NCBI RefSeq assembly: GCF_014268745.2
Contig: NZ_JABWRB020000001.1
Span: 2,852,001 to 2,916,000, forward strand
DNA from: Pseudomonas zanjanensis
Lineage (GTDB): Bacteria; Pseudomonadota; Gammaproteobacteria; Pseudomonadales; Pseudomonadaceae
DNA: 64,000 bases
Direction of reading: 5' to 3'
The translations under genes and the position numbers were made by a program. Every line of letters starts with the position of its first letter. Positions within the stretch are counted from its first letter, which is position 1. The notes under the pieces are model-generated. The model saw nothing but the letters and a program-made list of their open reading frames with translations. It was not told the origin of the DNA and did not search any database. Below are positions 35,905 through 43,684 of this stretch, piece after piece.

Positions 35905-37029
35905 TCAGATAGGCGCTGCCGTGACCTCGAGCATCTGCCTGACCAGGCCGATCCGGTCGAAGCTGCTGTCGTGGGCCATTTCCTTGACACCGGCCAACAC
36001 CGAGCTGTCGCTGATGAATTTGCAGCGCTCATAACGGCGCGCCATAAAGCGTTGGAGCTGCTGTTCAAGGCCGCCGCCGGCGACCAACTCTTCGCCAAGC
36101 ACGACGGCATCTTCGATGGCCATACCGGCGCCCTGGCCCAAGTGCGGCGTCGTAGCGTGCACCGCGTCGCCAATCAGCACGACCCGGCCGCGATACCAGG
36201 GCTCGCTGACGAACACCACCTCCAACGGCTTATAGACGACTCGGTCACTGTCGATAATTTGCTCGCGCAGCTCGCCGATCAGCCCGGTGAAACCGCTCAG
36301 GCGCTGGCGCATTTGGGACGCCAGCGTGGCAGGCTCTAGCCTTGGGTTGGCGGGCTCGTGGGAGGTCATGAACAGGTACATCTGATCCTGCCCCAGCGGC
36401 ACCAGTCCGGCATTGCCGGCGGGCCCCTGGAAGGTAGCCAGATGATCGATCCCGGCGGCGCGTGGAAAGGTGTAGCGCCACACCGCTTGGCCGGTGAAGC
36501 GCGGCAGGTACTGCTCGCCGAACAGCAGACCGCGCAGGTGGGAATACAGGCCATCGGCGCCGACGACCAGGTCGTAGCGACCGCGACTGGCATCGGTGAA
36601 CAGCACATCAACGCCCTCGCCTACCTGCTCCAGCGACTCGACACTCAAGCCCAGACGGACCGAGACGCCAAGGGCAGCAACGGTTTCGCTGAGGACTTGA
36701 TGCAGGGCCAGGCGCGAGATGCCGACGTTGGCTGGGTAGTCGGGGCCGGCCAGGCGCTGACCAGGGATCCGCGCCAGCTGTTCACCGGCGGTGGTATTGA
36801 TAGTCACATCCTCGAACGCGTAGGCAGCATCCAGATAGCCGTCCAACACACCCAACTTGGCCATCTCGCGCACGACGTTGCTCTGCTGGATGATGCCAAC
36901 GCCGTAGACTGTCCACTGCGTCTTGAACTCGACAAGATCGACGACAATGCCTTTGCGACGCAAAGCGATTGCCGCACATAGACCAGCGATACCACCACCG
37001 ACGATAAGCACCTTTTTCACTGCGTTCAT
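35905..37029 (-). CDS. FAD-dependent aromatic monooxygenase (second of two)
   Basis: About 374 residues with VLIVGGGIAGLCAAIALRRKGIVVDLVE, YDLVVGADGLYSHLRG and VVLIGDAVHATTPHLGQGAGMAIEDAVVLGEEL, the three class A hydroxylase motifs. FdeE-type enzymes of this family hydroxylate flavonoid A-rings before extradiol cleavage; the neighbouring VOC enzyme would fit that order. The ATG at 37029 follows a GAGACGAG stretch. A CA motif lies 14 bases upstream and a nod-box-like operator 135-171 bases upstream. It is separated from the DUF1302 gene by 128 bases with no visible terminator. Confidence 0.88.
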   Translation of the reverse strand: MNAVKKVLIVGGGIAGLCAAIALRRKGIVVDLVEFKTQWTVYGVGIIQQSNVVREMAKLGVLDGYLDAAYAFEDVTINTTAGEQLARIPGQRLAGPDYPANVGISRLALHQVLSETVAALGVSVRLGLSVESLEQVGEGVDVLFTDASRGRYDLVVGADGLYSHLRGLLFGEQYLPRFTGQAVWRYTFPRAAGIDHLATFQGPAGNAGLVPLGQDQMYLFMTSHEPANPRLEPATLASQMRQRLSGFTGLIGELREQIIDSDRVVYKPLEVVFVSEPWYRGRVVLIGDAVHATTPHLGQGAGMAIEDAVVLGEELVAGGGLEQQLQRFMARRYERCKFISDSSVLAGVKEMAHDSSFDRIGLVRQMLEVTAAPI

Positions 37030-37042
37030 GCTCGTCTCACTC

Positions 37043-37053
37043 TTATTCTTGTT
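37043..37053 (-). promoter_or_regulatory. Crc/Hfq-type CA motif before FAD monooxygenase 2
   Basis: AACAAGAATAA (minus strand) is adjacent to the AAGAGTGAGACGAG ribosome region. Confidence 0.55.
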
Positions 37054-37163
37054 ATGCACGCGAGCGTTCTGCCGGGGCGATCCCAGGCTTCAGAACTCGC
37101 TGTGTTTGCACGCATTCGGTACCGCTTTGTGTCCACTTTCTCGGCAAAGCAGGCGTTTGACTA

Positions 37164-37200
37164 ATCGCATGTAGGGATACGATGTATCAGCTACCGCGAT
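37164..37200 (-). promoter_or_regulatory. nod-box-like operator upstream of FAD monooxygenase 2
   Basis: Two perfect ATC-N9-GAT units (37164-37178 and 37186-37200) lie 22 bases apart, start to start. Read towards the gene it begins GGTATCGCGG and ends GCGATTAGTC. Flanks and spacing are shared with the copy at 38683-38719. Confidence 0.82.
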
Positions 37201-37207
37201 ACCTTAA

Positions 37208-37570
37208 TTAGGGTCCACACGCCTCCAACTGACCCGCTTCGAGCACCAGCCAATCGGCCTCGGCTCGCCATCCCAGCGCACTCAGGCTTTCCCCCAGGCA
37301 CGGCCCGTAGACGCACAGCCCCGTGCTTGGAAGGAACCGGGCACCATGGGCGTAACAGACGATCTGGCTGCCATCGACACTGAGGAAACGATCCTTGCGG
37401 TACTCCAGCCGCACCTCCAGGTGCGGACAACTGTTGCGATAGACACGCACCTCGCCGTCATGGCGCAGGGCAAACACACTGTCCTTGCCCGTACCCAGGG
37501 GATCGAACCCGCGGGCCTGCCCTTCGATCAATTCATCCAGTCGACAGAGAACAATTGCGTCGTGGCTCAT
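37208..37570 (-). CDS. Rieske 2Fe-2S ferredoxin-type protein
   Basis: About 120 residues forming a single Rieske domain: SCPHLEVRLEY at about 45 and CYAHGARFLPSTGLCVYGP at about 70 supply the two Cys and two His ligands. It lies 15 bases after the VOC gene and is probably its cotranscribed partner. It could reactivate the Fe(II) of the extradiol enzyme, as small ferredoxins do for catechol 2,3-dioxygenase, or feed a Rieske oxygenase. An in-frame ATG at 37585 is an alternative start; neither has a strong ribosome site. Confidence 0.88.
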   Translation of the reverse strand: MSHDAIVLCRLDELIEGQARGFDPLGTGKDSVFALRHDGEVRVYRNSCPHLEVRLEYRKDRFLSVDGSQIVCYAHGARFLPSTGLCVYGPCLGESLSALGWRAEADWLVLEAGQLEACGP

Positions 37571-37585
37571 GGACGAAATCCGCAT

Positions 37586-38524
37586 TCAGGCCTGCTTGGG
37601 CGGCGGGCCGCTCGGAAACCATTTTTCCCGGGAGGTGAACAGGAACAACTGCGAGTTGTCCGCCGACAACGGCGCTTGGCGCGCTTGCCAGGCGTCATCG
37701 TGCTTGTCCATGTCGGCGTCGTATTCAATGTGGCAACCCAACGGGCTGTTGAAGTACCAGAACCAGTTGGAACCGAAGAGGTGGCGGCCCGGCCCCCAGA
37801 AGCTGGTCCAGCCTTGCTGTTCGAAGCGACGTCCGGCCAGCAGTACTTCCGTGCCGCTGCCCATGTGAAAGGTGAAGTGCTCGCAACCCTTCATGTGTGG
37901 CGGCGTCTGGATCATGAACAGGCAATGATGGTCATCGGAACCGGCCGGCCGCATGAACGGGCCCGCACCGACAAAGGTGTCAGTGGTCACGAAGCCCAGG
38001 CGCTTGTAGAAAGCTTCGGCCTTGGCTGCATCCGGAACGAAATACACCACGTGGGACAGTGTCCGCGGCAAGGCCTGCATGTCGGGACTGATGCCAGGCT
38101 GATTGACCGGGCGTTGAGGCGCATGGCCCGGCGCATTGGTCAGGTCGGCGGGCGCGCTGTACGCACGCCGCACGCTGATCTGGAAACCAATGGCAAAGCC
38201 CATATCGTCCACGCTGTGCACGGAGCCATCGGCACCGCGGGTCACCGGGCGGTTGCGCCCCAACTCATCGGCGATGGCCTCGAGGTCAGCCACGCTGGCC
38301 ACGCCATAGACGGTTTCACGAATCGAGGGCGCAGGCCCGATGGCCGCCGGCAGACTGGCATCGTCTGCCCGTCGGATAATCACCGCGGTGCCGTCGAGGG
38401 CTTCAAAACGACCGCCCTCACTGTCGACATCGACAGGGAGCAGGCCGTAGTCACGCAGGCAATGGGTACAGGCTTGAATATCGTCGACGCCAAAAATCAA
38501 GGCATCAAGGCCAATGATGTTCAT
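37586..38524 (-). CDS. VOC-superfamily extradiol-type dioxygenase
   Basis: This 312-residue protein has two glyoxalase/VOC modules. The C-terminal one (about 150-285) bears the likely iron ligands: His in LSHVVYFVPDA, His in CEHFTFHMG and Glu in GCHIEYDADMD. That matches catechol 2,3-dioxygenase-type enzymes, which cleave a catechol next to the diol. The operator upstream and the FAD monooxygenase next in line fit hydroxylation followed by ring opening, as reported for FdeE/FdeC in naringenin degradation. A GGAGCGG ribosome site precedes the ATG. Confidence 0.88.
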   Translation of the reverse strand: MNIIGLDALIFGVDDIQACTHCLRDYGLLPVDVDSEGGRFEALDGTAVIIRRADDASLPAAIGPAPSIRETVYGVASVADLEAIADELGRNRPVTRGADGSVHSVDDMGFAIGFQISVRRAYSAPADLTNAPGHAPQRPVNQPGISPDMQALPRTLSHVVYFVPDAAKAEAFYKRLGFVTTDTFVGAGPFMRPAGSDDHHCLFMIQTPPHMKGCEHFTFHMGSGTEVLLAGRRFEQQGWTSFWGPGRHLFGSNWFWYFNSPLGCHIEYDADMDKHDDAWQARQAPLSADNSQLFLFTSREKWFPSGPPPKQA

Positions 38525-38850
38525 TGAGTTACCGCTCCATTGTAATTATTCAGCGCAGGCCAGCACCCCACTTACGGGAACCGTGCCAGGCGAAGCGCTG
38601 CCGAGGCTGGACTTGGAGTCGATCAAGCGTCACGGCCAACCGACTGTGGGCCGATACTGAAGGGGCAAAAACTCGCTGACTAATCGCTTGTCGGGATGCG
38701 ACCTATCGGCAAATGCGATACCTGGCTGCGCAGCGCAAGTTGCATGGAAAATCGAACAGGCATCGTTCGATTCCCCCATTCACGGGACTTGACGCCGCGA
38801 TAGGAAGGCCGGAAGGTATTTACAAAATAAATACAAGAATCGAGACCGCC
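38525..38850. other. divergent control region between VOC and LysR genes
   Basis: This 326-base region holds one nod-box-like operator (38683-38719), placed to serve the VOC gene (about 159-195 bases upstream) and possibly autoregulation of the LysR gene. Near the LysR gene it becomes AT-rich (TTTACAAAATAAATACAAG). No other feature was recognised. Confidence 0.5.
38683..38719 (-). promoter_or_regulatory. nod-box-like operator upstream of the VOC gene
   Basis: Two perfect ATC-N9-GAT units (38683-38697 and 38705-38719) stand 22 bases apart. Towards the VOC gene it reads GGTATCGCAT ... ATCCCGAC ... GCGATTAGTC, the best match to the set's consensus. Confidence 0.84.
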
Positions 38851-39762
38851 ATGCGCTTTAACCACCTGGATCTCAATCTCCTGGTGGCGCTGGATGTGTT
38901 ACTGGAAGAGCAGAACATCACCCGCGCCGCCGAACGCCTGCACATGACTCAATCCGCCACCAGCGGCGTACTTGGCAGGCTGCGCCTTTACTTCGAAGAT
39001 GAACTGCTGGCACAGGTCGGGCGCAAGATGCAGCCCACGCCCTATGCCCGTGAACTGGCGGCGCCGGTGCGCCAGGTGCTACTGACGATCCAGTCCTCGA
39101 TCACCGCCAAACCGGTGTTCGACCCCGCCACCAGCAAGCGTCATTTTCGCCTGATCACGTCGGACTATCTGATCAGCGTCCTGTTTGCCCGGGTGATCCA
39201 GAAGATCTCCCTGGAAGCCCCGCACATCACCTTCGAACTGCTCGGCCCCGGCGATACGTCCACCGAGATGCTGATGCGCGGCGAGGCCGACATGATGATC
39301 GTGCCCGAGCACTACCTCATCGAAGGCCACCCCTCCCAGCTCCTGTTTGAAGAGGAGCATGTTTGCGTCGTATGGGACGGCAACACGTTGGTAGGCGACA
39401 GCATCACCCTCGATCAGTACATCGAGATGGGCCACGTCTCGGTGATTTTTGGCCGCAACCGGCAACTGAGCGTCGAGGAATGGCTGATGAGCCAGTATGG
39501 TTTCACCCGTCGCATGGAAGTGGTGACCCACGATTTCAACACGCTGCCGCAGTTGATCGTCGGCACCCAACGCATCGCCACCATGCTCCAGCGCATGGCC
39601 AGGCTCTACGCCAACTACCTGCCGCTGCGCATCGTGCAACCACCGGTGAAAATCCCGGTGATGCGTGAGTTCATGCTCTGGCATCGGACCATGGAGGGGG
39701 ATCCGATGCACCGTTGGCTGCGGGCGAAAATCAGTCAGATCATCAACGAGTTGGAGCAATAA
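38851..39762 (+). CDS. LysR-family regulator of the NodD/FdeR type
   Basis: This 303-residue protein starts MRFNHLDLNLLVALDVLLEEQNITRAAERLHMTQSATSG, the hallmark of NodD-related LysR proteins (RFxxLDLNLLVALD). A co-inducer domain follows, with TSDYLISVLFARV. NodD proteins bind tandem ATC-N9-GAT boxes and respond to flavonoids. Exactly such boxes flank this gene and occur upstream of five catabolic units in the window, so this is very probably their activator. It lies between the VOC and hydrolase targets. The inducer is inferred to be a polyphenol-like compound. Confidence 0.9.
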   Translation: MRFNHLDLNLLVALDVLLEEQNITRAAERLHMTQSATSGVLGRLRLYFEDELLAQVGRKMQPTPYARELAAPVRQVLLTIQSSITAKPVFDPATSKRHFRLITSDYLISVLFARVIQKISLEAPHITFELLGPGDTSTEMLMRGEADMMIVPEHYLIEGHPSQLLFEEEHVCVVWDGNTLVGDSITLDQYIEMGHVSVIFGRNRQLSVEEWLMSQYGFTRRMEVVTHDFNTLPQLIVGTQRIATMLQRMARLYANYLPLRIVQPPVKIPVMREFMLWHRTMEGDPMHRWLRAKISQIINELEQ

Positions 39763-39840
39763 TCGCTTCCGCTGCCCTGAGGCGGATCAGGTCTTGTTGT
39801 GCGCGCTCAAGCCTCCTGCCGATGGGGCACACGAAGCTCC

Positions 39841-39877
39841 ATCGCCATTCGCAATACCTCCCATCCCGACTCGCGAT
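39841..39877 (+). promoter_or_regulatory. nod-box-like operator upstream of the hydrolase gene
   Basis: ATC-N9-AAT-N7-ATC-N9-GAT on the plus strand, with CCATCGCC, ATCCCGAC and GCGATT as in the other copies. It ends 108 bases before the hydrolase start, in the 222-base gap after the LysR gene. Confidence 0.75.
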
Positions 39878-39984
39878 TGGCCAAACAATCAGCCGCCCCT
39901 TAGCCTGCTTCGAACCGTCAGGTCTGGCGCTCCCCGCTGCGGATTTGACCGCCTGCCTTTGCTTGCACAAGGACAATAACCCTC

Positions 39985-41142
39985 ATGTTTCGCTACTTCC
40001 CGACCAACTACGTGTGGAATCTTTCCGTCGACCTGGCCATTGAAATGGGCGCCCGCATCGGCGAAATCGAAGAAATGTGCGCGCCGCTGCAAGAAGCCGC
40101 CAAGCAACCGGACGCCGCTGGCAGCAAGGCCTTCCGTGAAACCTGGGCGAACATGGCCGACAAGCTGTGCGGCCTGGCGGAAGAAGACGAAGGCAAGGGT
40201 CGGCTGTTGTCCGCCGGTGAAAAATACAACCGCGCCGCGACCTATTACCTGAGCTGCGAACGCCTGCAGGCCCACGGTGCACCTGGCCGCACGGAGCTGT
40301 ACCAGCGCTTTCTGCACACGTTCCAACGCGGTATCGAACTGGCACGGGAAAATTGCGAGCGCGTCGAAATCCCTTACGAAGGCAAACACCTTTCCGGTCT
40401 GCTGGTGCGTGCCGAAGGCGTCAGCGGCCCAGCGCCGATCCTGGTGCAGGTCAATGGACTGGATTCCACCAAAGAAATGAAATACCGCGTCGGCCTGCCC
40501 GCCTGGCTGGCCAAACGTGGCGTTTCTTCTTTAATCATCGACCAACCCGGCACCGGCGAAGCACTTCGCCTGCACAACCTGACCGCGCGCTTCGACAGCG
40601 AACATTGGGCCAGCCGCGTGGTGGATTGGCTGGAAACCCGCGACGATGTCGACGCCAAACACATTGGCCTGGAAGGCGTGTCGCTTGGCGGCTACTACTG
40701 TCCGCGCGCGGTAGCCTTCGAGCCGCGCTTCGCGTGCGGTGTCGTGTGGGGTGCCAACCATGACTGGCGCGATGTGCAGAAGCGTCGAATGGAAAAGGAA
40801 GGCAGCTTTCCGGTACCGCACTATTGGTCGCATGTGTCATGGGTCTGGGGCGCCAAGGACACGGAGGCGTTCATGGCCATCGCCGAGAATGTTCATCTGG
40901 ACGGCATCCTGGACCGCATCAAAGTCCCCTTCCTGGTCACCCATGGCGAAAAGGATTCACAGATTCCCTTGAAGTGGGCCCACCGCACTTACGAACAGTT
41001 GGTCAACAGCCCAAAACGCGAACTGAAAATCTTCACCGAACGTGAGGGCGGCGTGCAGCATTCGAGCTTCGATAACAGTATCAATGCCGGTCAATACATT
41101 GCCGACTGGGTGGCTGAGGTACTTGGCGGGCGTACTGCATGA
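39985..41142 (+). CDS. alpha/beta hydrolase of the pseudooxynicotine/FrsA-like C-C hydrolase type
   Basis: This 385-residue protein has a helical N-terminal cap of about 125 residues followed by an alpha/beta-hydrolase core. The nucleophile Ser is in LEGVSLGGYYCPRA near 227, the acid is in VTHGEKDSQIPL, and the His is in GGVQHSSFDN near 357. This cap-plus-core layout is that of 2,6-dihydroxypseudooxynicotine hydrolase and fungal polyketide C-C hydrolases, which split acyl groups from polyhydroxylated aromatics. The operator upstream places it in the nod-box regulon, so it probably cuts a hydroxylated acyl-aromatic or ring-cleavage product. An AAGGA site precedes the ATG. Confidence 0.85.
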   Translation: MFRYFPTNYVWNLSVDLAIEMGARIGEIEEMCAPLQEAAKQPDAAGSKAFRETWANMADKLCGLAEEDEGKGRLLSAGEKYNRAATYYLSCERLQAHGAPGRTELYQRFLHTFQRGIELARENCERVEIPYEGKHLSGLLVRAEGVSGPAPILVQVNGLDSTKEMKYRVGLPAWLAKRGVSSLIIDQPGTGEALRLHNLTARFDSEHWASRVVDWLETRDDVDAKHIGLEGVSLGGYYCPRAVAFEPRFACGVVWGANHDWRDVQKRRMEKEGSFPVPHYWSHVSWVWGAKDTEAFMAIAENVHLDGILDRIKVPFLVTHGEKDSQIPLKWAHRTYEQLVNSPKRELKIFTEREGGVQHSSFDNSINAGQYIADWVAEVLGGRTA

Positions 41143-41391
41143 TGACGAAGTTGATGTTCCGGCACGCTGCGAGGGTTTGAGCTTTGCGGTGCAACAGCAT
41201 GATCGAGCGATGGGCGTCAATGCGCGCGCCCATTTTATTAACAGGGCCCAACCGTGACTGGGTAGCGACTCATACCCCACCGGGACCCGCTGGCGGTCAA
41301 ACCGTCCACTGTTCTATTCGAATGATCCACTGAAAAAATGCTCAAGTGTCTAGCGCAGCGCATCTAAACTCCGTGGCATTTCTCAGGCACT

Positions 41392-41421
41392 AAAAAAGCC
41401 ACTCATCTGAGTGGCTTTTTT
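41392..41421 (-). terminator. strong bidirectional intrinsic terminator
   Basis: AAAAAAGCCACTCA pairs perfectly with TGAGTGGCTTTTTT around a two-base loop core. Read on the minus strand it lies 8 bases after the tRNA-Gly CCA end, the normal place for a tRNA terminator. Read on the plus strand it could end the hydrolase transcript. Confidence 0.85.
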
Positions 41422-41429
41422 CTGAATCT

Positions 41430-41450
41430 TGGAGCGGGAAACGAGACTCG
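41430..41450 (-). other. tRNA-Gly 3'-end duplicate, putative attachment site
   Basis: On the minus strand these 21 bases equal the 3' end of bacterial tRNA-Gly(GCC): the CGAGTCTCG T-arm part followed by TTTCCCGC and TCCA. The rest of the tRNA is absent. A 3' tRNA fragment followed by the tRNA's own type of terminator is the usual scar (attR) of an integrative element using the tRNA-Gly gene. By this reading the element lies on the higher-coordinate side. Confidence 0.7.
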
Positions 41451-41485
41451 TATCTGGCGTCCGACTCATTGAAATATAAGGGGTT

Positions 41486-41511
41486 TCTTTTCTTGCGAAA
41501 GCAAGAAAAGA
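41486..41511. repeat. 11-bp stem with GAAA tetraloop
   Basis: TCTTTTCTTGC and GCAAGAAAAGA are perfectly complementary around GAAA. It lies 36 bases from the putative attachment site. It could be a structured RNA element or part of an integrase-binding region; it lacks the GC-rich stem of a typical terminator. Confidence 0.4.
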
Positions 41512-41766
41512 CTCAATTCTGGACTTGTTCTTTGGGTCTATCAAGAGCAAAAAAAGAAATTCCAAAGCAAGCTATCGCGTTCTGGCGCACCGGATTTCGT
41601 CCAGCAGTCCATCATCTAAGCTCACTGAAGGCTCTTAATACGGAGAGTCGAATCGACGTCGCAGGTACTCACTCGATGACCGAGCGAAAGCTATGGCTGG
41701 TCGGTTATGGTGACTGGGCAGGTTCAGCCTCGGCCACCTTGATCGATGTTACCGGGACGGCAATAA

Positions 41767-42132
41767 GTACTGCTCTGGAAATCGAGGCGTTTCTGTCCGG
41801 TCACCGACTCGCAGATTTCCGGTACGTTCCGGCAAAGTCTGAAGCACTTTGTTGATGCGCGCACGGCCAACACCCTGACCAGCGTCGAAGCGTATCTGGA
41901 AGAACTGCAAACCGTTCGCCGACAAGGCTATGCAGAAGACCATGAAGAGTTCGAAGACAACATGCGCTGCCTGGCGGCGCCGATTCGAGACCGCTTTGGG
42001 CACGTGATCGGCGGCATGAGCGTTTCATTCCACTGTTTTGGCTTCAGGGAAGAATTGAAGCAGGACTACGTCAAGCACCTGATGGAGGCCACGCAGCAGA
42101 TTTCAGCTCAGTTGGGCTGGCACCTGCGTTGA
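41767..42132 (+). pseudogene. 3' remnant of an IclR-family regulator gene
   Basis: The frame ending at the TGA at 42130-42132 encodes about 95 residues of an IclR effector domain: LTSVEAYLEELQTVRRQGYAEDHEEFEDNMRCLAAP, then IRDRFGHVIGGMSVS and a C-terminal helix. The helix-turn-helix half is missing; in-frame sequence before about 41825 is unlike IclR and a stop lies at 41764-41766. The breakpoint falls close to the tRNA remnant, so the gene was probably cut by recombination at the island border. Confidence 0.72.
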
Positions 42133-42179
42133 GTCGTTCCCAAGTCCCGCCGCAGAGCGCATGAACACCGGATCGCGAC

Positions 42180-42788
42180 CTAGGCTCGGGCGGACACTTC
42201 GCTCTTTCTCGGCGCTGCCGCTATATGGTTACTGTAGCCCGCCACATTGATCCAGAAAGGCACCACTGGTAAGTCATCGACCATCTGCGGCCCCGCAATC
42301 CTGTGAGTGCTGACCCCCATGCGCTTGAGCAGGCGCTCGTTTCCCGGCGCGCTGAATGCAATCAACCGACGAGCGCCAAGGGTCTGCGCGATGTCAATGA
42401 CCTTGCTCATCAGCCATGTTGTGTCGTGCCAGGCCCGAATGACCTTTGCGCGTCGCGACAAAAGACGCCGACTGGCGAACCGGGATAGCTCCCAGACGGT
42501 ACTTGAGGACGGCAACGGAGTGTCGCCCATCAACTGGGGGAACACCTCCCCCAACAAAAAGGGACGATCGGTAGGAATCAAGCGCGCACATCCGACGATT
42601 TCCTGCTTGCTGTCGCGGGCCAGGACATACACCGTATCCGGTCGATCGAAGGCATCCACCTCTAAGCCCTCGGCGCAGGGCAACGCCCAGCCGAGGCCCT
42701 TGACGAACACTTCATACCGGTAGCGAGCCAGTGCCTTGAACAGGGCCGGGGACATATCACTGCGGGTGCTGGCAATCACTTCGAGCAT
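42180..42788 (-). CDS. LuxI-family acyl-homoserine lactone synthase
   Basis: This 202-residue protein shows the invariant LuxI residues at nearly canonical positions: R24, F28, W34, E43, D45, D48, R69, F83, E100 and R103 (RLIPT, VWELSRF). It should make an N-acyl-homoserine lactone from SAM and an acyl-ACP or acyl-CoA. It is the last gene of a seven-gene minus-strand operon and its start lies inside the end of the hydrolase gene, so it is transcribed together with the biosynthetic genes. A LuxR gene lies at 50580. Acyl-chain specificity cannot be read; Thr-type residues near the pocket (LIPTDRP) do not decide it. Confidence 0.9.
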   Translation of the reverse strand: MLEVIASTRSDMSPALFKALARYRYEVFVKGLGWALPCAEGLEVDAFDRPDTVYVLARDSKQEIVGCARLIPTDRPFLLGEVFPQLMGDTPLPSSSTVWELSRFASRRLLSRRAKVIRAWHDTTWLMSKVIDIAQTLGARRLIAFSAPGNERLLKRMGVSTHRIAGPQMVDDLPVVPFWINVAGYSNHIAAAPRKSEVSARA

Positions 42789-43684
42789 GATCCAGCCTCC
42801 CCGGCACAGAACGTTGATATGAACCCTGTGATGGCCGCGGCGACCTCGCCCCCCCGTTCAAGATAGGGCACATGCCCGGAATCCTCGATGACCTGGCCAC
42901 GGGCGTCGGGCAGTTGCTGGAGCAGGTTCTCCAGGGCAGCAGGCAGGAACACCTGGTCATGCCGCCCCCAGATCACCAGCGTCCTCGAAGCGATCTGCGG
43001 AAGCCGTTCGAGAAGCACGTCCAGGCCTTCGCGGCGAAAATCCTCGATCACCCGCTGCACAGCAGCAAACCTCGACCTGCCGCTTGCGGCCATGGCCTGC
43101 GCCAGGCGTCCTCGCACCTGGGGTGGCTCCTTGAACACCAGGCTCCAGAAGCGCTTCATCTCCTCGACCGTACGATAGCCGAAGACTGTGCCTTGCCCTT
43201 GCAGGCTGGCTTGCAATGCTGGCCCTAGTACCGCCGGGCCAAGACCTGCAGGTGCCAGCAAGACCAGGTGACTGACACGCTGGGGGTATTTCGCGGCATA
43301 CAGTCCGGCCACGCAACCGCCCAAAGAACTGCCGACCAGAACGAAGGGGCCCTCGACTACCGTTTCCAACAAGCCCTCCAGCTCTGCCAGCAATGCCAGC
43401 GGTCCGAAGCCTGCACGCGACTCGTACAAGGATTGGCCATGCCCCGGTAAATCGACGAAAACACAACGGTGATGGCGCGCCATGCCCAGGATCGCAGGTC
43501 CCCACTGGTCCTTGCTGGCGCCCAAGCCATGAAGGATGACCAGTGTCGGCCCCTTCTGACGTGCAGTACTTTCCAGATAGGCCAATCGCCCTTGCGCACT
43601 GGCGTGCCAGCGCAGCTTCAAACCGAACTGCCATCGGTGGACCAGGCGCAAGGTGCCGAGCAACAGTCGATCAACGCTGTTCAT
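42776..43684 (-). CDS. alpha/beta-fold hydrolase
   Basis: About 302 residues. Oxyanion region ILHGLGASKDQWG, nucleophile Ser in LVGSSLGGCVAGLYAAKYP, Asp in WGRHDQVFLP and His in EDSGHVPYLERG make a complete triad. The middle (about 150-215) is a lid. It resembles meta-cleavage-product hydrolases and non-haem esterases, and in this context may release or trim a product, or degrade a thioester. It overlaps the EamA gene by 14 bases and luxI by 13, so translation is coupled on both sides. Confidence 0.85.
   Translation of the reverse strand: MNSVDRLLLGTLRLVHRWQFGLKLRWHASAQGRLAYLESTARQKGPTLVILHGLGASKDQWGPAILGMARHHRCVFVDLPGHGQSLYESRAGFGPLALLAELEGLLETVVEGPFVLVGSSLGGCVAGLYAAKYPQRVSHLVLLAPAGLGPAVLGPALQASLQGQGTVFGYRTVEEMKRFWSLVFKEPPQVRGRLAQAMAASGRSRFAAVQRVIEDFRREGLDVLLERLPQIASRTLVIWGRHDQVFLPAALENLLQQLPDARGQVIEDSGHVPYLERGGEVAAAITGFISTFCAGEAGSCSK

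Larger units (their letters stand above)
41143..41766. other. intergenic junction with tRNA-Gly remnant and AT-richer DNA
   Basis: There is no supported gene in these 620 bases. The stretch contains a strong terminator (41392-41421), the 3' end of a tRNA-Gly (41430-41450) and a long GAAA-loop hairpin (41486-41511). From 41451 to about 41640 the sequence is visibly richer in A and T than both sides, consistent with a junction of foreign DNA. Short open frames here lack ribosome sites and coding character. Confidence 0.5.

Noticed and set aside
41469..41855. 128-codon plus-strand frame between the tRNA remnant and the IclR fragment
   Set aside because: No ribosome site, no coding character and no recognised family; it runs out of frame into the IclR remnant, so it is treated as non-coding junction DNA.
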